Origin: Tillandsia leiboldiana
Lineage: Eukaryota > Streptophyta > Magnoliopsida > Poales > Bromeliaceae
Direction of reading: 5' to 3'
DNA: 64,000 nucleotides
Assembly (NCBI GenBank): GCA_029204045.2
Contig: CM055060.1
Location: forward strand, 56,371,679 to 56,435,678
Part shown: piece by piece, positions 1 through 11,611 of the stretch
How positions within the stretch are numbered: the stretch's first letter is position 1
Layout of the letters: each line of letters opens with the position of its first letter
Position numbers and translations under genes: made by a program
Notes under the pieces: generated by a model
Database searches by the model: none
What the model was told of the DNA's origin: nothing
What the model saw: the letters and a program-made list of their open reading frames with translations, nothing else

Positions 1-473
1 TTTGTAAACTCTCTCAAATAAAAGTTATTTTTAAATAAATCATTTCAATTTTCTTTTTTCTACTAACAAAAAAATTATACATATGTTTTTTTACATAAAA
101 TTATGGTTAGAGGTGTTAAAGAATATGATTTGTACTACTAGATTCAAACTATTATAGCTGCTTTTTAAATAGTATGGTGTGATTTATTTATTTGCTTTTA
201 TAAATATAACATAATTAAAAAATATCATAAAAGTACAATATATAAACACTTTCAATAGTAGTTACTTCAAAATTAAATCCTAAAATTATATATTAATAGT
301 AATTAAGATTAATTAATTTTTATATTATACTTTTATAATTAATCATTAGTTTAGGATTAAAGGAGATAAATGCTTTCAAATATGAACACAAACTGAAGAA
401 CAAATACATTCCCCTCCCCTCGTCGATTCCCGTGTACATATACATCCCGCAGCTTCTTTCTTAAAAAAATAAA

Positions 474-504
<31 letters not shown>

Positions 505-1022
505 TAATAATAAAATCTTTAGCTATTTAATTTGCTCTGATGATTTCCACCTTTCTCTGCATGGTTGAGGTGACACCACGCAACGCCCCTCGTTTCAATT
601 AATTTAAAATATATTTTAATCATCTTTTTTGGTGCTTTTTTATTTTAAAAACCATTTTTTAAACTTTTGATTGCACCTCGTTGCATCAGTGGCTCATTTT
701 TTAACGAAATATTCTACTAACCAATAATGCACTGGCCGATCACACGTGTCGCTTGGCTATTGGCAACTGTATTTTGCGAATCCCGAGTAGATTAATTTGT
801 CTGGAGCTTTGCTACGTGTACAGCACAGGATTGTGTGTAATATCATCCTTTCCATCAAACCGTTAAATATTTTTTACTTTTTATTTTTTATTTTTTTTTA
901 AGTAAAAAATTATGAATATTATCTGATTCATTATTAGCACTTTATTGTACAATGCAGCATTTTTTTTCAGTGGAAAATTATGTTAAAGTTTGAGGTGACT
1001 ATCTAAATAAATAAATAAATAA

Positions 1023-1024
<2 letters not shown>
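1..1024. other. AT-rich intergenic DNA, no gene seen
   Basis: No reading frame with coding character was found on either strand. The stretch holds short A and T runs, an (AAAT)n/(AAT)n tract near 466-510, and a moderately GC-richer patch at 530-830 with a CACGTGT motif near 742. Nothing here could be assigned to a gene or a known repeat. Confidence 0.5.

Positions 1025-1110
<86 letters not shown>
1025..1110. repeat. (TA)n microsatellite
   Basis: Uninterrupted TA dinucleotides, about 40 copies, preceded by (AAAT)n. It directly abuts the left end of a family B inverted-repeat element, the same arrangement seen repeatedly at 21-33 kb. Confidence 0.95.
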
Positions 1111-1114
<4 letters not shown>

Positions 1115-1336
1115 AGAAAGAGTAGAAATTATATATTTTTAAAATTATATTTATAAATTTTTTATTATTAAAATTATATTAGAATTTATATTTTTAATTT
1201 TATCTGTCTTTTTTTTTTAGTTGAATTTATAAAAATACAAATCTCATTACAAATTTAATAATAAAAAATTTATAAATATGAATGAATTTATATTTTTAAA
1301 AATATATAAGCTCTACTTTCTCTCTATCTGTCTCTC
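1110..1336. mobile_element. MITE-like inverted-repeat element, family B copy 1
   Basis: The left part (atattttta...ataaattttttattattaaa) is the inverted complement of the right part (taataaaaaatttataaatatgaatg...atttttaaaaatat), giving arms of roughly 80-90 bp around a T-rich centre. The same layout recurs at 21576-21786 and 32038-32255. There is no coding capacity. Ends are approximate because TA and CT simple repeats adjoin both sides. Confidence 0.6.
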
Positions 1337-1380
1337 TATATATATAATATTATTTTAAAATAAAAATGTAAATTATTTTA

Positions 1381-1552
1381 GGAAAATGCTACTTGTACAC
1401 CCGTAAGGGGTGTACATCTCACACCCCCACCTATCTAAGGGTGGGGGTGTGATGAGGGGTCACTTGATGTGACCCGTAAAAAATATCGACACCATTAAAA
1501 GGGTGGAGGTGTAGGATGTACACCCCTTCGGGGTGTACATGTAGCATTACTC
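1381..1552. mobile_element. MITE, family D copy 1 (172 bp, 9-bp target duplication)
   Basis: Ends are GGAAAATGCTACTTGTACAC on the left and, read on the other strand, GAGTAATGCTACATGTACAC on the right. The inner part folds further through GGGTGTACAT/ATGTACACCC and GGGTGGGGGTGTG-type arms. The 9-bp sequence ATTATTTTA occurs immediately outside both ends (1372-1380 and 1553-1561). A 9-bp duplication is typical of Mutator-type insertion. A second copy of exactly the same length lies at 63569-63740 and a shortened one at 63750-63860. Confidence 0.8.
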
Positions 1553-1561
1553 ATTATTTTA

Positions 1562-2284
1562 ATGTTGTTTTCCTTTATTTAATTACTTTGCAATTGTTAT
1601 AAGTTTTTTTTTTATATATTTTTATTCTTTTTCTAAAACTACGACCGTAACAATTAGGCCGCGACAAAAAATTAAAAGATCAATTTCAATGGGAGAACTG
1701 TATTTATAAACATGAAACTCAACCTTTTTTAATAATATCACTTTATTGAAGTCTTTTTAAATGGAGATTCACTCGTTGAACCTTATCAATTTTTTTAGTG
1801 AGTAACTTACTCAATTTTGTGGTTTTAATTCATGTGTTTGCCACCTAAGAAGCCGGGGTTGCTTTCAATTTTTATTGTCGGTAGTCAAAAAATAAGAGCA
1901 GTCCAAGAGGTGTGCTAAATAAATTTCTTATAAAATATTAAAATTATAAAATTATATAAAATAATTATTTTATTTTAAAAAATTTAAGCCAATATTATTT
2001 TTATTTTAAAAATTTAAGCGGCTCAAGAATAGTATTTATATATATTTTATTTAATAAAAACAACATTAATCCACGCGACTTAGTCGATTGATGAGACTTA
2101 CAATATGAGATATTCTATTTTATAAATAGTAATTTTTTTATATATATTATTAATATACTGACATATGTAACGTGAAAGTTTTTAATCATCTTATAAATAT
2201 AGAGCAAAATATTTTTATAGATCTAATAATATGTTAATTACAATATTTTTTTATGGCACACCCAAAGTATATATATTTACAATA
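1562..2284. other. AT-rich intergenic DNA, no gene seen
   Basis: Very AT-rich sequence with no convincing reading frame, splice-signal series or recognisable repeat. Confidence 0.4.
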
Positions 2285-2707
2285 GGGGTGGCAATCCAGC
2301 TTACTGTTCGCGAGTTAGCTCATGTTCAGCTCGAAATTAGCTCGAGATCGAATCGCTCGTTTAGTAAACGAGCCGAACACGAGCCAAATTTTTCAGCTTA
2401 TTTAATAAACGAGCACAACATGAGCTTGGGTCATCTCGCTCGTGTTCGGCTCAATAACAGCTTGAATATAGAGAGAGAGAGAGAGAGTCGACTGGAATGC
2501 CATCAATAGCACCATGCAATCGGTACTACTAAGTTTTTAGCCGTTAGATTAACCTCTTTGATTATTTTTATCCGTTAGATCATACTATTTTTTCAACCAC
2601 CCACTAAACTCTAAGGGTCCACTATCATTCTAACCGCACATTTCTTAATCCAAGGGTTAAAAACTTAATAGCACCAATGTCTTTGTGCTATCGATAGTAC
2701 AGTAGTC

Positions 2708-2768
<61 letters not shown>

Positions 2769-3054
2769 TTTACTATTTAGATTTTAGACCATCAAATTTT
2801 TGTGAATTTTAATTATTAAATTAAAATTTTAATTTTTTAATTTTTTTTTTAATTTTACACCTAATAGTAGGAATGAAAATCAAACTTATTGTTCACGAGC
2901 CAGCTCGTGTTCGGCTCGTTAATAAATAAGCCGAACACGAGCTGAATTTTTCAGTTCGATATTTAAACGAGCCAGCTCGTGTTCGACTCGTTTATTAAAC
3001 GAGCCGAACACAAACCGATTCCAGCTCGCTCGTGTTCGACTCATTGACACCCTT
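2285..3054. mobile_element. Family F inverted-repeat element, copy 1, with a nested MITE
   Basis: Both flanks are built from variants of CGTGTTCGGCTCGTTTA and its complement (TAAACGAGCCGAACACGAG). The left terminus begins AGGGGTGGCAATC and the right terminus, read on the other strand, begins AAGGGTGTCAATG. The core is AT-rich with a (TA)n tract at 2716-2765. A second copy in opposite orientation lies at 57004-57537 and shares both the flanks and the core, including the (TA)n and a conserved AATTTTACACYTAATAG segment. A family A MITE sits inside this copy only, next to a short (GA)n tract. The element has no coding capacity; an open frame at 2231-2509 is a chance reading of the repeat. Confidence 0.65.
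2490..2712. mobile_element. Family A MITE, copy 1, nested in the family F element
   Basis: Starts near GACTGGAATGCCATCAATAG and ends near TGTGCTATCGATAGTACAGT. The inner part carries the family A landmarks in order: a CCGTTAGAT box, ATCATACTATT, CCAACCACCCACTAAA-like, CACTATCAT, and GTTAAAAACTTAATAGCACC. It is bounded by (GA)n on the left and (TA)n on the right. Confidence 0.7.
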
Positions 3055-4286
<1,232 letters not shown>

Positions 4287-4503
4287 CTCACCACCGAACC
4301 CTGACACGAAGTGAAGGTCCAAATTTATGGCGAGGGCGAAGTAGTAGTGTTGGTGGTAGTAGTAGTAGTAGTAGTAGGGAGAGGAAGAGGAGAGAAGGGG
4401 AAAAATCGTCTCTTTTGAGCCATCAATGGGTAAAAAGAAGTAAAAAAGAAAAGAAAAAATATTTTTTTATCAGTCGAGAGTTCTCTTTAGCTTTAATCCA
4501 ATC

Positions 4504-5023
4504 GTAAGTTCAATCCCTGTTGCTTATCCCCTTCAATTTCTTCGGTTTTCGTGGATTTGGCTCTCGATTTGATGGGAAAGTTTGGTTTTTTGGTTTTTTA
4601 ACTAGTTCGCATTATTGTGTTTCTTCGTGGATCTTCGAACGAAGAGTATGTTGTTGAAGTTTTGCGTTTTGGGGATCGAATTAAAGGATTTGTTATGGAA
4701 ATCAGTCGATTTAGGGTTTAATTCATCCTTCCGTTCTGTTTCCGTTTAATTATCCCGAGTTTTCCGCCCCCATCCATGGTTAGATCTACTGATTCAAGCG
4801 AAAGTTTGCATTTTTATATATCTGGATCTGCTATGCACTCTCAGAAACCCTAAAAAAAAAATCCGACTTTTAGGTGGTTTTAATGGAACAATATGGATTT
4901 ATAGCGATTCCGCACTACTCTAACTCGGCCCCTATTATTTGCCTAGATTAATTAACTTGGTGAAATTTGATCTAGATTAGAGTATTTGCTTAATTGGTAT
5001 TGCCGATGCTTCTCTTCATGCAG
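4504..5023 (+). other. Probable 5' UTR intron of the F-box/kelch gene
   Basis: A strong donor, GTAAGT, occurs at 4504 in a pyrimidine- and purine-rich untranslated leader. A good acceptor, TCTCTTCATGCAG, ends at 5023, 123 bp before the coding start. Introns in the 5' UTR are common in this gene family. The exact acceptor is an inference. Confidence 0.5.
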
Positions 5024-5146
5024 TTTGTGAAATCTCATAGCTTCGGCTTCTGGATCAGAGTGGGGTGTGTGCTGCTGCTTCTGCTTCTGCTGCTGCTGCT
5101 GCTGCTTCAATTATTAAGCTTTAGATCTCAATTCTGCTTCGACGGT

Positions 5147-6496
5147 ATGTTGGAGGGGCAATCCTGCTTGATCTCGCGGGCTCTGCCGAGCTCCTGCGAG
5201 CACGAATCCAAGTGGCACTACATAACCTACCACCTCTACGAGATCACAAGCAACAGCCGCCCCCTCGGCGGTGCCAAAAGAGAACCTAAAGAACAGGGAG
5301 AATCCAAAAGAGAATCTAAAGAACAAGGAGAATCTAACAATGCTAAAAGAGCTAAGCTCCCGGAGAGCCCGACTCTCCCTGCTTTGCAAGAACCACCCTT
5401 GCCTTCGGACCAGTCCAATTCCGGCCATGGCGACAGCGGCGATCACTCCGATTGTAGCTCCTTTATCAACCAGATTGGGCGCGACAACTCCATCAGCTGT
5501 CTCGTCCGCTGCTCGCGATCCGATTACGGCGCCCTTGCCTGCGTAAGCAAAGCCTTCCGCTCCCTTATCAAGAGTGGCTATCTGTACAGGGAGCGCCGCA
5601 AAATGGATATCGTCGAACACTGGGTGTACTTCTCGTGCATTATCAACGAGTGGGAGGCATTCGATCCAAATCGCGGCCGTTGGATGACCCTTCCTACGAT
5701 GCCCCCTAACCAGTGCCTCGACGGCATTGATAGGGAATCGCTTGCCGTCGGCACTCAGCTACTCGTCTTCACTAAAGGAATTCTCCTCAATAATATAGTA
5801 TTGAAGTATAGCATCTTAACAAATACTTGGTCTACAGGTGTAGCCATGAACTCCTCTAGGTATCTGTTCGGTTCTGCTAGCTTCGGCGAGAGAGCTATTG
5901 TGGCCGGCGGCACCAGCGACAACGGCAGCATATTAGATTCTGCAGAGCTTTATAATTCCGAAACAGAAACTTGGACCACTCTTCCTAGAATGAATACAGC
6001 AAGGAAGAATTGCTCTGGTGTATTTATGGATGGGAAGTTCTATGTGATAGGAGGGATCGGTAGTACAAATGAATTGCTAGCATGTGGCGAAGAGTACGAT
6101 CTAACGGAGGAGACTTGGACGGTCAAACAGAACATGTCCCCAGGGTTGCACGGTCCAAGCGGCGCCCCCCCTCTCCTGGCAGTTGTTAATAATGAGCTAT
6201 ACGCGGCAAATTGTGCAGAGAAGAAGTTGCGCAAGTACGATAAAAGCAATAACACTTGGATCACTCTGGGAAGATTGCCGGAGAGGTCGGATTCGGTGGA
6301 CGGTTGGGGGATTGCTTTTCGAGCTTGTGGCGAAAGGCTTTTAGTTATTGGGGGGCCGAGGTCGGCTACCGGTAGGATGATTGAGCTTGAAGTCAATTCA
6401 TGGATGCCAGAAGAGCAGTTCCCGCCAAACTGGAACATAATCGCCAGAAAGCGCTCCTCGGGCTTTGTCTATAACTGTGCTGTAATGGGCTGCTGA
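5147..6496 (+). CDS. F-box/kelch-repeat protein, SKIP11-like
   Basis: 449-aa single-exon coding region. The start MLEGQSCLISRALPSSCEHE matches the conserved N-terminus of SKIP11-type proteins, so this ATG is preferred over the in-frame upstream ATGs at 5006 and 5018; the intervening poly-leucine would be untranslated (CTG)n leader. A charged low-complexity stretch at residues 44-63 is a tandem repeat (EPKEQGESKR/ESKEQGES). A divergent F-box spans about residues 105-150. Kelch repeats follow (about 195-420), with signatures IVAGGTSDNG, YNSETETWTTLPRM, YVIGGIGSTN and LLVIGG. The C-terminus FVYNCAVMGC is typical of the family. F-box/kelch proteins act as substrate receptors of SCF E3 ubiquitin ligases: the F-box binds the SKP1/ASK subunit and the kelch propeller binds the target. 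SKIP11 homologues have been linked to turnover of phenylpropanoid enzymes; the target here is unknown. Confidence 0.9.
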   Translation: MLEGQSCLISRALPSSCEHESKWHYITYHLYEITSNSRPLGGAKREPKEQGESKRESKEQGESNNAKRAKLPESPTLPALQEPPLPSDQSNSGHGDSGDHSDCSSFINQIGRDNSISCLVRCSRSDYGALACVSKAFRSLIKSGYLYRERRKMDIVEHWVYFSCIINEWEAFDPNRGRWMTLPTMPPNQCLDGIDRESLAVGTQLLVFTKGILLNNIVLKYSILTNTWSTGVAMNSSRYLFGSASFGERAIVAGGTSDNGSILDSAELYNSETETWTTLPRMNTARKNCSGVFMDGKFYVIGGIGSTNELLACGEEYDLTEETWTVKQNMSPGLHGPSGAPPLLAVVNNELYAANCAEKKLRKYDKSNNTWITLGRLPERSDSVDGWGIAFRACGERLLVIGGPRSATGRMIELEVNSWMPEEQFPPNWNIIARKRSSGFVYNCAVMGC

Positions 6497-8556
6497 TTTC
6501 CTACTAAACCAACAAAAACTGATCTGGCTTATGGGTAATCTCTGCCATTTCTTATGAAATTTCAGATTTTACTCAAGGTTCGACGGATTACACTTTTCTG
6601 CGTACTCTAACTTAATCCTCTTAATTTTCCATTCTAATTTTGCTCCATTTACACTTCAATGATTAAAATTATGCACCCCCTGCCTCCCTGTTCGTTACAA
6701 TGGCAGCTTTCAGAGTTCTATCACGCAGTAAATTAGGAAACTAATAATTGAATGTATCCATCCATTTGTAGGTTGTCTTGGATTGATTTTCAAGTGTGAT
6801 GGTCTCGCAGTTATACCTCATGCGATTCCATTATTGCCGTATCTGTTGAGGAAAGAAAACTAAAATTAATTGTTAGTATTATTTCTTTCTTGGATGGATG
6901 CGCATACAATTCATACTTGTTGACAACTATCCAATTCGATCGGAGTAAAGAAACAAAATGTTAGACCCTTAAGAAGTGTCACCACTCTAAGTTCATTCTA
7001 ATCTTTCAAAGTGCATCTAAGACATATGTTCGTAATTGACCAATTGAGTTCTTTTAACATGTGGTGGGATAACTTGACTTGTTTAACTTCTTTATGTTGG
7101 AAATCTAGTGCGTAGACTTTCTGCGACTACAAAGATAAATTTTTATGGCAGGAGAGGAGGCCCCATTTTGTTTTGATTAGTTACAACCAAGGTGCAATGT
7201 GAAAAGTACATTTATTCTACTGTCCAAAACTTAAGAAGTTTATCGAATCAATACAAGGACTACGGACTACGGTTTCATAAAATATTCATCCCTTTTAACT
7301 TGTTTTCAGATGCCATTATCTCTCGGAACTCATATTAAGAAAGTTTCAAAGTAATCTGATGCATGTCACTGTAAGAGTTTAAAGTCACAGGCTGGAAATA
7401 CCTCCAGCATATCACGTGAATCGAACATTTTATTACTTTGTAACACATATTTCAAGTAGGCAAAGACAATATATCTATATTCTATTTATCATCCGTATCA
7501 TTTGGTTTGTTTACTTACCTGATTTTCATATTTTGTGCTGATAAGCTTTTGATGTGATTAGTCCAGGTGTTTATGCTGAGTCTCTATATAGGGTTTATTA
7601 TACTACGATTTTTGCAGTGGAAATAATGTTTCCTTGCCTCTTATTTCTTCCGTACCATGCTTTTGTTCTTAGTTCTCTTTTTCAAGAAATATATGTTCTT
7701 AGTTTTCCCGAAAAGAAAATTAGAAAGCGTCTTTTCGGTTAGATGTCGGAAGCTACCTAGGTGTTGATAAGTTTACTTTTATATGCAGATACTGATTTCT
7801 TTTCTGTAATAGCTAGCCACTATAACATCTAGCTGCCAAATTGAAGATAGCAGGTCCCATTTAGACTGCAGGTTGTTTCCTCAGAATATATTGCTTACAT
7901 CTATGAAATTTCTGTACCAATCTTTGGCCTGTTCTGGATTCTTTTCTGTTTTGCTGCCGCGGAGTTGGAAGAATAAGTGTAAAGCAGGATTTTCTCTATT
8001 CCTTAGTTGGGGGAAGATAAGGGAGTATGAAAACAGGTTCTGTTCACCTTTTACATGGAACTATTCTTTCCCAGGATAAGATTGCTAATCTGCTATTCTC
8101 ACAGTGTAGCCCCATAAGTGAAGATTAATCCACTTGTTTCCCCTTCTAAAGCCGCTGATACGTACGATGTTTTAGCATTACTGCATGGGTAATACCAATA
8201 GATTACTCAACCGCGAATGTTATATTGTGAGCCAGTTGCTCTGTTTGTTGCTAGAGAGTGGTCAATTACTGAACAATTTGAAGGTTTTGTGATGATTATT
8301 AAGGACACACAAAACATTTGGTTAACTAAGCTTAAAAGTTCCATTTGTTATGATTTTGTACAGTATTTGGTAATTGCTTTGGTTTTCTTTCTTTGTTTTT
8401 TGGTTGGATATTTGAAAAGTTGATAACGGTATTACGACGAAACAAGGAGCATGATCGAATGTCTACAGCAGTTTTTAAGTTAAGCCATTTATAACTGTAC
8501 TTCACAATATCGACCGTCTCTGGCATAAATGATAAAAAACTTAATAATTAATATTT
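6497..8556. other. 3' region of the F-box gene and intergenic DNA
   Basis: About 2 kb with no convincing coding exon. It probably holds the 3' UTR of the F-box/kelch gene. Composition is more balanced than the AT-rich deserts elsewhere and no TA microsatellite or named repeat is present. Short open frames at 7554-7742, 7873-8079 and 8217-8423 look like noise. Confidence 0.4.
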
Positions 8557-8574
8557 AAAGTTTTAAATTCGAAG
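8557..8574. repeat. LINE target-site duplication, left copy
   Basis: AAAGTTTTAAATTCGAAG. The last 15 bases (GTTTTAAATTCGAAG) are repeated exactly at 15355-15369; the three leading A bases merge with the element's poly(A) on the right. On the opposite strand the inferred first nick is CTTT/AAA, close to the L1 endonuclease consensus TTTT/AA. Confidence 0.9.
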
Positions 8575-8608
8575 AAGCTAATAAACAATGTTCTATTATA
8601 ACTAAGTT

Positions 8609-8611
8609 ATG

Positions 8612-8642
<31 letters not shown>

Positions 8643-11563
8643 GGGAGAGGGGGAGAGAGAAGCTTGAGAGAGCAAGAGGCAAGGAGGTCTCGGTAGCTAG
8701 GAGGAAACTGAAGCACGAAGGAGCATCTGTAGCAGGGAGGAGTACCAGCTTGAAGGTTCGCAACACTGGAGAGCGGCACCATCGGAGCTCGAGATTCTCA
8801 ATCTGGAAGGCCAAGGAAAATGCGTCAACAGCGGCGGTCTCCGCTCTACCCGCGTCTGCCAGGCCCTCCGTGGAGGCCAAGGGACAGGGCCCGAGTGGTT
8901 ACAGACGGGCTGGAAAGGAGCCTGTGAAGGAGGACGGGGTCCACCGCTACCGTAAGGCATCAGGGGAATCTGCACCTGTTGGGGCCCCCAGGCCTCATCC
9001 CCATGACTCTCAGGAGACCTTGCAAAGGGAGGGGAGGGTCCAGGGACTTGCCTCGGCCTCGGTACGTAGCAACTCGGCCACCTTGTCGGCCTCGGTGAGG
9101 AAGGATAAGGCGAATCGGAATATTTCCTGGGCGGACTCCAAAGGACGTCCTCTTACTAGCTCTTGTCCCATCCCGTCCGAGGTAGGTAGGAGCACTGAGA
9201 GCCGTGATACCTACCCCCGGTCCAAGGCGGGTGCCCTGCGAAGAGATGATTGGGGCAGGACCAAGACCTATAAAGAGGCCCTCTTGACTCCTCGGTCATG
9301 CAGGAACGCCGCGCCCCCCCTCAGGACTTCACCCAAGAGACACCCCCCCAGCCGTCGCCTCAACTGTTGCTTCAGGTGCCTGGCCAGCGACCATTGGGCC
9401 CGGAACTGCCGCGACCCAGTGAAGTGCCTTCGGTGCTTCGGTAGTGGCCATCTTGCCCGCTATTGTCGTACTTCTAGAGCCAAGCACAACCGGAAGATGC
9501 AGGGCGGGGAGCGATTCCGACCAATCTCCTTGAAGGCGTTCATCCCTCTGTCGGAGGGCTTCCACACAAGACAGAACCAGAATCGTCGAGCTGTCATCGC
9601 TATCATCTGCGGCACGGCCAACCTCGGCCACTATCCTCAGGGCACGCTCGCCAACGATTTGGCGAGTCGGTTCGGCGGCTATTCCAATGACTTTCTTGTG
9701 GCCAGGTTCAGGGCGCAGGACTTCGTCTTCTTCCTCCCGCAATGGGTTTCGCCGGAGGACCTAACCAGTCGGGACGGGCTCCGTCTCGCCCACTGCCGCA
9801 TCAGGTGCTTTCCCTGGAACCCTCTCAGGGACGCTGTACGTTCGAGACTGAGATACAAGGTGTGGCTGAAATTGATGGGCTTGCCATTTGAGTGCTGGAC
9901 CGAGGGCAAGGTGGCGGCGATCGTCAATGGCTTCGGCAGATTCCTGCGGGCGGATGACAATAGCCGCAGCCTGCTTGACATCAACTTTTATCATTGCCTG
10001 GTGGCTGTGGAGGATCCGGCCGACGTCCCCGAGAACTTGCATATTACCCTGGGGGATCACCTGGTTGGCATCAGGGTGGTTCTGGTTAGCACCGCCCCTC
10101 TCGGAGGGGACGACCAGGGTTTTCCGTTCGTTGGCGGGGACCCCAACGAGGGGGGGGGTCAGACGGACCCGATGGGGAGACAGCTTGCTCGGTGGACTTA
10201 CCAGAATGTTGGTGCCGAAGAAGATAGTGTGGACGGTGGCCGACGTGCCTCCGACCCTAGCGACTCCTGGAATTCATCCGAGATCAGAGACCGGCGGCGT
10301 CCGGTGACACCCACGTCGACCTGGTGCGGTGATGCCGCTCTGGCCGGGTACGGTGTTGCCGGTCCGGCCGGCACCGTTGGGTCAAGCCGCCTGGACTTGA
10401 TGCCTAGCCTCGAGTCTCGGGCCTGTGGTTGGTCAGCGGCAACTTTTCCATGGATCGAGGTTTGCAGGAAGGGGGTGTGCCTGCTGCGGGTCAGCAACCT
10501 TGATCCCCGAGGCGTCTGCAATCGGCGCATTCTCTTGTTTCCCTCATCCTGCCTCCCTGGTGTCTGGGAGACTCCGACGGGCCGTTGCCCGAGGGACGGT
10601 TCGGCTTTGCCTGTGCTTGGGTCCGCTTTCACCTTCTGGTGTTCTTTCTCTGGAGCAGATACTTGGGGTTCTGGGCGTTGCTTTCTTCGTGCCGCTGTTC
10701 GCCCCAAGGTCGGGACTTCTGGTGGGGTTGGGTGCCTTGGGGCCGGCGCCCCACGTGGTCTCGTGCTTGGGGCATCTGCGGGGGGGCCGCTGCTGGATCA
10801 AGTAGATCATGTTGGCTCGGCTGGGTCCTGGGCCGGGTCGGTGGACCGGGGAGCGTTCGGGTGCGGGCCCGAGCCTCTGGGCTTGGGCCGGGGCCTGCCG
10901 CAAGGGCTTGGAGCTGACCAAAACCCGGGCCACCCTATGGAGCCTCAAGGCCTGGCGAGCTGTGTTCTTGGACCGGGGCCAGTGCGGGCGGGGAGTCAGG
11001 TCGCGGGCCTTTCCCTTTTTTCGTTGGGGGATGCACTGTACCCGTCTTTCGAGCCTGACTCATTGGGTTACTCGGCGTCGGCTGGTCCTCCGGGCCTCGG
11101 GTTCGCCCAACCTCTCGATCGGGGTGGGGCAACACGCGAGGCCGACAGCTGCTGCCGGTTGTTGGAGCCACCGGCGACCAGAGCTTCGGGCGGGGGGAGG
11201 TCTGCGGCCGGGGATGGATCGGAGTCAGCGCCTAAGTCTACTACCGGTGGAGGATCGGCTACGACTGACGCTGGAGGCATGAAGGCTAGGGGAACCGCCA
11301 GGAGAAGCCCTCGGTTGGCTAAGAGGGAGGCGGTCTCGGTCACTGTTCGTGCGACTGCGCGCAAGGCCGTGCTCAGGGAAGGCGAGGGGGGCAGTGTCGC
11401 GGTTCGGCCGGTTAGGGTTGTGACCTTGCTCCAAGACCAGGGGGAGGCGACCGGTTCGGATTCGCCGGCCTGCACGAGTACCAAGAGTTTGAGCGCCAAG
11501 TGTGGAGTGATATTGTCCACTAAGGAGGCGCTAGGCTTCGTGGATTTCCTAGGCTCTGCCTAG
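8609..11563 (+). CDS. LINE ORF1 protein: zinc-knuckle, DUF4283-like, RNA-binding
   Basis: 984-aa open frame. The first ~15 residues are an Arg-Glu run from a (GA)n tract; no other in-frame Met occurs before about residue 295, so the ATG at 8609 is the only standard start before the zinc knuckles. Two CX2CX4HX4C zinc knuckles occupy about residues 254-287 (CFRCLASDHWARNC and CLRCFGSGHLARYC). A domain resembling DUF4283, an RRM-like fold common in plant LINE ORF1, follows at about 320-490 and includes VWLKLMGLPFECW. The second half is low-complexity, rich in Gly, Ser and Pro, and ends with a basic RRSPRLAKRE segment. The expected role is to bind the element RNA and form the ribonucleoprotein. 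The 48-nt gap to ORF2 is typical of bicistronic L1 RNAs. No frameshift or stop is seen. Confidence 0.82.
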
Positions 11564-11611
11564 CCATGCTGGCCTGTCGTAACTGGTTTCCTGTGCGGAC
11601 CGTTCTTCTCT

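Noticed and set aside
4994..5146. N-terminal extension of the F-box protein with a leucine-rich hydrophobic run
   Set aside because: It begins at TTG or at weak upstream ATGs, spans a likely acceptor site, and the family N-terminus clearly starts at 5147.
7554..8423. Short hydrophobic open frames downstream of the F-box gene
   Set aside because: No homology recognised, no conserved start context, and typical of chance frames in this composition.
9010..11520. Long minus-strand and alternative plus-strand frames overlapping LINE ORF1
   Set aside because: They are shadows of a GC-rich coding frame and have no domain of their own.
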